From Proteobacteria bacterium UBA2383 (lineage in GTDB: Bacteria > Pseudomonadota > Gammaproteobacteria > Competibacterales > Competibacteraceae), in the NCBI GenBank assembly GCA_002343485.1, contig DDST01000015.1, positions 23,238 through 31,640 of the forward strand: 8,403 nt of DNA. The letters are read 5' to 3'. Positions 6,705 through 8,403 of this stretch are shown in pieces. Position numbers and translations under genes: made by a program. Each line of letters starts with the position of its first letter. The first letter of the stretch is position 1. Below the pieces are notes generated by a model that was given only the letters and a program-made list of their open reading frames with translations, searched no databases and was not told where the DNA came from.

Positions 6705-7100
6705 ATGAACTCTCGTAAACTGCTTGCATCCGCGTTAATTTTGGGGCTAGGGGCGCTGGCGGGCTGCTCAACGGAAAAACCGGAGAAGCCCGTCAGCTTC
6801 CAAAAGGATGTATTGCCGATCATGAAAGCCAGCTGCGCGGAATGCCATACCGCACCCGACGGCGAGGGCTACCAGAAAAGCGGCCTGGCGGTAGGTACGT
6901 ATGAGGAACTGATGAAGGGCACCAAAATGGGGCCGGTCATCATTCCTGGCCAGAGCCTCAACAGCAGCCTGAACCGATTGGCCGAAGGCCGGCCTGGCGT
7001 TGATCCCTCTATCCAGATGCCACATGGCAAAGTGAAACTACCAGAAGCGCAACTCGTACTCCTGCGCAAATGGGTCGATCAAGGCGCTAAGAACAACTAA
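6705..7100 (+). CDS. Small monohaem cytochrome c lipoprotein
   Basis: The 131-aa product starts with a lipoprotein signal peptide: MNSRKLL, a hydrophobic stretch, then the lipobox LAGC with Cys21 as the lipidated residue. The mature domain of about 110 residues is therefore periplasmic and membrane-tethered. It has one haem-binding motif, CAECH (Cys44, Cys47, His48), in the context FQKDVLPIMKASCAECH. Met105 in QMPHGKVKLP is the likely second haem ligand. The C-terminal LPEAQLVLLRKWVDQGA is a typical closing helix. The pattern resembles the cytochrome domain first named in planctomycetes (PSCyt1-like). It would carry or relay electrons, but its partner is not shown. It is divergent from sqr, which acts in the same compartment, making sulfur-linked electron transfer an attractive but unproven role. 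The ATG is supported by AAAGGA 6 nt upstream. No other gene is in its unit before relA, 172 bp on. Confidence 0.88.
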   Translation: MNSRKLLASALILGLGALAGCSTEKPEKPVSFQKDVLPIMKASCAECHTAPDGEGYQKSGLAVGTYEELMKGTKMGPVIIPGQSLNSSLNRLAEGRPGVDPSIQMPHGKVKLPEAQLVLLRKWVDQGAKNN

Positions 7101-7132
7101 AAAATAGAGTTCTTTTGCCAAGGGTAAAAATG

Positions 7133-7163
7133 GGCTTCCACCCGTTTTAAGCGGGCGGGAGCC
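7133..7163. terminator. Long imperfect hairpin after the cytochrome gene
   Basis: GGCTTCC-A-CCCG (7133-7144) pairs with CGGG-C-GGGAGCC (7152-7163) around the loop TTTTAAG. This gives eleven pairs, one of them G-U, and a single A-C mismatch. It begins 33 bp after the cytochrome stop and is the strongest simple hairpin in the window. No T run follows on the plus strand, so it may be a Rho-independent-like stop, an mRNA 3'-end protector, or part of the relA leader that begins immediately after it. Confidence 0.5.
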
Positions 7164-7261
7164 GGCATGACCTCTTGACCCGCTATCCGCTTCAAAAACC
7201 CCCGTTGTTCGCCCCGCTGGCTCTCCAGCGGTAGCGTCATGCCTATCTTAGGCCGCTTTTT
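7164..7261 (+). promoter_or_regulatory. Possible structured leader (attenuator-like) upstream of relA
   Basis: Two long-range arms can pair: GGCATGAC (7164-7171) with GTCATGCC (7236-7243), and GCTA-T-CCGC (7182-7190) with GCGGTAGC (7228-7235). That is about 16 pairs closing an 80-nt domain. Two local hairpins compete for the same bases: CCGCTGG-CTCT-CCAGCGG (7214-7231), and GCCTA-TCT-TAGGC (7241-7253), which is followed by CGC and five T (7257-7261), ending 11 nt before the relA ATG. This arrangement of a long stem against a short stem with a T run resembles a transcription attenuator. The short stem is only 5 bp and no known riboswitch class is recognised, so function is inferred from shape alone. 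Confidence 0.35.
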
Positions 7262-7272
7262 GGGGATGCAAT

Positions 7273-8403
7273 ATGGTCACTTCCAGACAAACCGCGCTGG
7301 CAGGCGCGGATTTCGATACGTGGCTGAATACCCTCAACGTCCAATGGACGCCCGCACAGATTGAAAGTGTGCGGCGCGCCTACGAACTTGGAGGCAACCC
7401 GGAGTTAGCTGTCGCCGATCTCTTAGCCGACCTGGGTATGGATCACGAAACCGCTGCCGCTGCATTGCTGCACCAGACCGTAGCCGATGGGCAGCTCGCA
7501 CTGCTGGATATACGGGAACAATTTGGAGAAGCTGTCGCCCATCTGGTTGATGGTGTTATTAAACTCGATGTGATTGGTGAGCTACACCAGACTAGCCAGC
7601 ATATCGGCCGTCAGTTGGAAAGCTTGCGCAAGATGCTGTTAGCCATGGCCCAAGATCTGCGTGTGGTGCTAATTCGACTGGCGATGCAACTTCACATTCT
7701 GCGCCAACTCGGGCAGCTAGCCCCAGAAGAACAGCAACGGATTGCCCGGGAAACTCTCGATGTATTTTCACCACTGGCCAACCGGCTGGGCATCGGCCGC
7801 ATCAAATGGGAAATGGAAGATCTGGCGCTGCGTTATCTGGAGCCGATCACCTACAAGCAATTGGCCACAGCTCTTGATCAGCGCCGCGCTGACCGGGAAC
7901 AATATATCGCCCATGCCATGGAAGAACTGCGTGCCTATTTGCAGGATGCCCGTCTCCGCGCTGAAGTCAGTGGCCGCGTTAAGCATATCTATAGCATTTG
8001 GCGGAAAATGCAGCATAAGAAACTGTCTTTCGAGCAGATTTTCGATGTGCGGGCGGTACGGATATTAGTCGAGACAGTGAATGACTGTTACGCGGCACTC
8101 GGTGTGGTGCATGCCCACTGGAATCATATCCACCAGGAATTCGATGACTATATCGCCCATCCCAAGCCGAATGGCTATCAGTCGCTGCACACAGCGGTCG
8201 TAGGGTCAGAAGGCCGCAACCTGGAAGTACAGATTCGCACCTTTGAGATGCACCGCAATGCTGAATTAGGCATCGCCGCACATTGGCGCTACAAAGAGGG
8301 CGGTAATAAGGGTCCAGGCGAGGCAGCGGCCCAACAAATCGCCTGGTTGCGGCAAATGCTGGAATATCGAGAAGGGGATACCGACGACGGCGATTTGCTG
8401 GAG
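7273..8403 (+). CDS. relA: (p)ppGpp synthetase RelA, 3'-truncated by the window edge
   Basis: RelA transfers pyrophosphate from ATP to GTP or GDP, making (p)ppGpp on stalled ribosomes in amino-acid starvation. The first 377 codons are present and the frame is open to the last base; E. coli RelA has 744 residues. The N-terminal region is a decayed hydrolase domain: the His-Asp pair of active SpoT/Rel enzymes (LLHD) reads LLHQ (His67-Gln68), and the following Glu-Asp pair reads Ala-Asp. The synthetase domain starts near residue 230 and shows RVKHIYSIWRKM, FDVRAVRILV, then EFDD (289-292), the EXDD motif of monofunctional RelA in place of RXKD of bifunctional enzymes. GYQSLHT and VQIRTFEMHRNAELGIAAHW (about 301-338) follow. 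The regulatory TGS, helical, zinc-finger and ACT domains lie beyond the window. The ATG at 7273 follows GGGG (7262-7265) by 7 nt, a weak ribosome site. An unusual inverted-repeat leader precedes it. Confidence 0.94.
   Translation, partial: MVTSRQTALAGADFDTWLNTLNVQWTPAQIESVRRAYELGGNPELAVADLLADLGMDHETAAAALLHQTVADGQLALLDIREQFGEAVAHLVDGVIKLDVIGELHQTSQHIGRQLESLRKMLLAMAQDLRVVLIRLAMQLHILRQLGQLAPEEQQRIARETLDVFSPLANRLGIGRIKWEMEDLALRYLEPITYKQLATALDQRRADREQYIAHAMEELRAYLQDARLRAEVSGRVKHIYSIWRKMQHKKLSFEQIFDVRAVRILVETVNDCYAALGVVHAHWNHIHQEFDDYIAHPKPNGYQSLHTAVVGSEGRNLEVQIRTFEMHRNAELGIAAHWRYKEGGNKGPGEAAAQQIAWLRQMLEYREGDTDDGDLLE

Noticed and set aside
7273..8403. Bifunctional SpoT/Rel in place of RelA
   Set aside because: The hydrolase HD pair is lost and the synthetase has EXDD rather than RXKD.
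1..8403. CRISPR array, tRNA genes, insertion sequences, or a complete undescribed gene system
   Set aside because: No regularly spaced repeats, no cloverleaf-like tRNA segment, no transposase, and no terminal inverted repeats flanking a gene were seen; all gene-length regions have a recognised family.

Overview
The window looks like chromosomal DNA from a sulfide-oxidising, glycogen-making proteobacterium, most likely a gammaproteobacterium. The evidence is a type VI secretion ClpV ATPase, an Acidithiobacillus ferrooxidans-like sulfide:quinone oxidoreductase, an Escherichia coli-like GlgB with collinear catalytic residues, and a RelA with the monofunctional EXDD synthetase motif and a decayed hydrolase domain. 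The genus cannot be named from sequence alone. No tRNA, rRNA, CRISPR array, transposase or phage gene was seen.

Layout, left to right. (1) Positions 3-1931 (+): the 3' three quarters of clpV/tssH, whose 5' end and first Walker A lie outside the window. A (Val-Gln)n hexamer repeat sits near its 3' end. (2) Positions 2061-2318 (+): a free-standing 85-aa acyl carrier protein, with a terminator-like hairpin overlapping its stop codon. (3) Positions 2463-4796 (-): glgB, convergent with the carrier gene, encoding a branching enzyme with an unusual tail of about 50 residues. (4) Positions 4797-5117: a 321-bp gap holding the probable glgB promoter region, a pair of 9-bp direct repeats 21 bp apart, and hairpins downstream of sqr. 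(5) Positions 5118-6389 (-): sqr. (6) Positions 6390-6704: an AT-rich 315-bp divergent control region. (7) Positions 6705-7100 (+): a small monohaem cytochrome c lipoprotein. (8) Positions 7101-7272: a gap dense in inverted repeats, possibly a structured leader of the next gene. (9) Positions 7273-8403 (+): the first 377 codons of relA, open to the window edge.

How the genes may work together. SQR oxidises sulfide at the periplasmic face of the membrane and reduces quinone. The divergent cytochrome lipoprotein would sit in the same compartment and may carry electrons in the same chemistry, but this rests only on position. glgB (glycogen storage), relA (stringent response) and clpV (recycling of the secretion sheath) look like independent units that happen to be neighbours. 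The carrier protein has no partner enzyme in view.

The signals most worth a second look are the mutually exclusive stems just upstream of relA, the orphan carrier protein beside the T6SS ATPase, the GlgB tail, and the divergent sqr/cytochrome pair. I found no clear evidence for a wholly new system.
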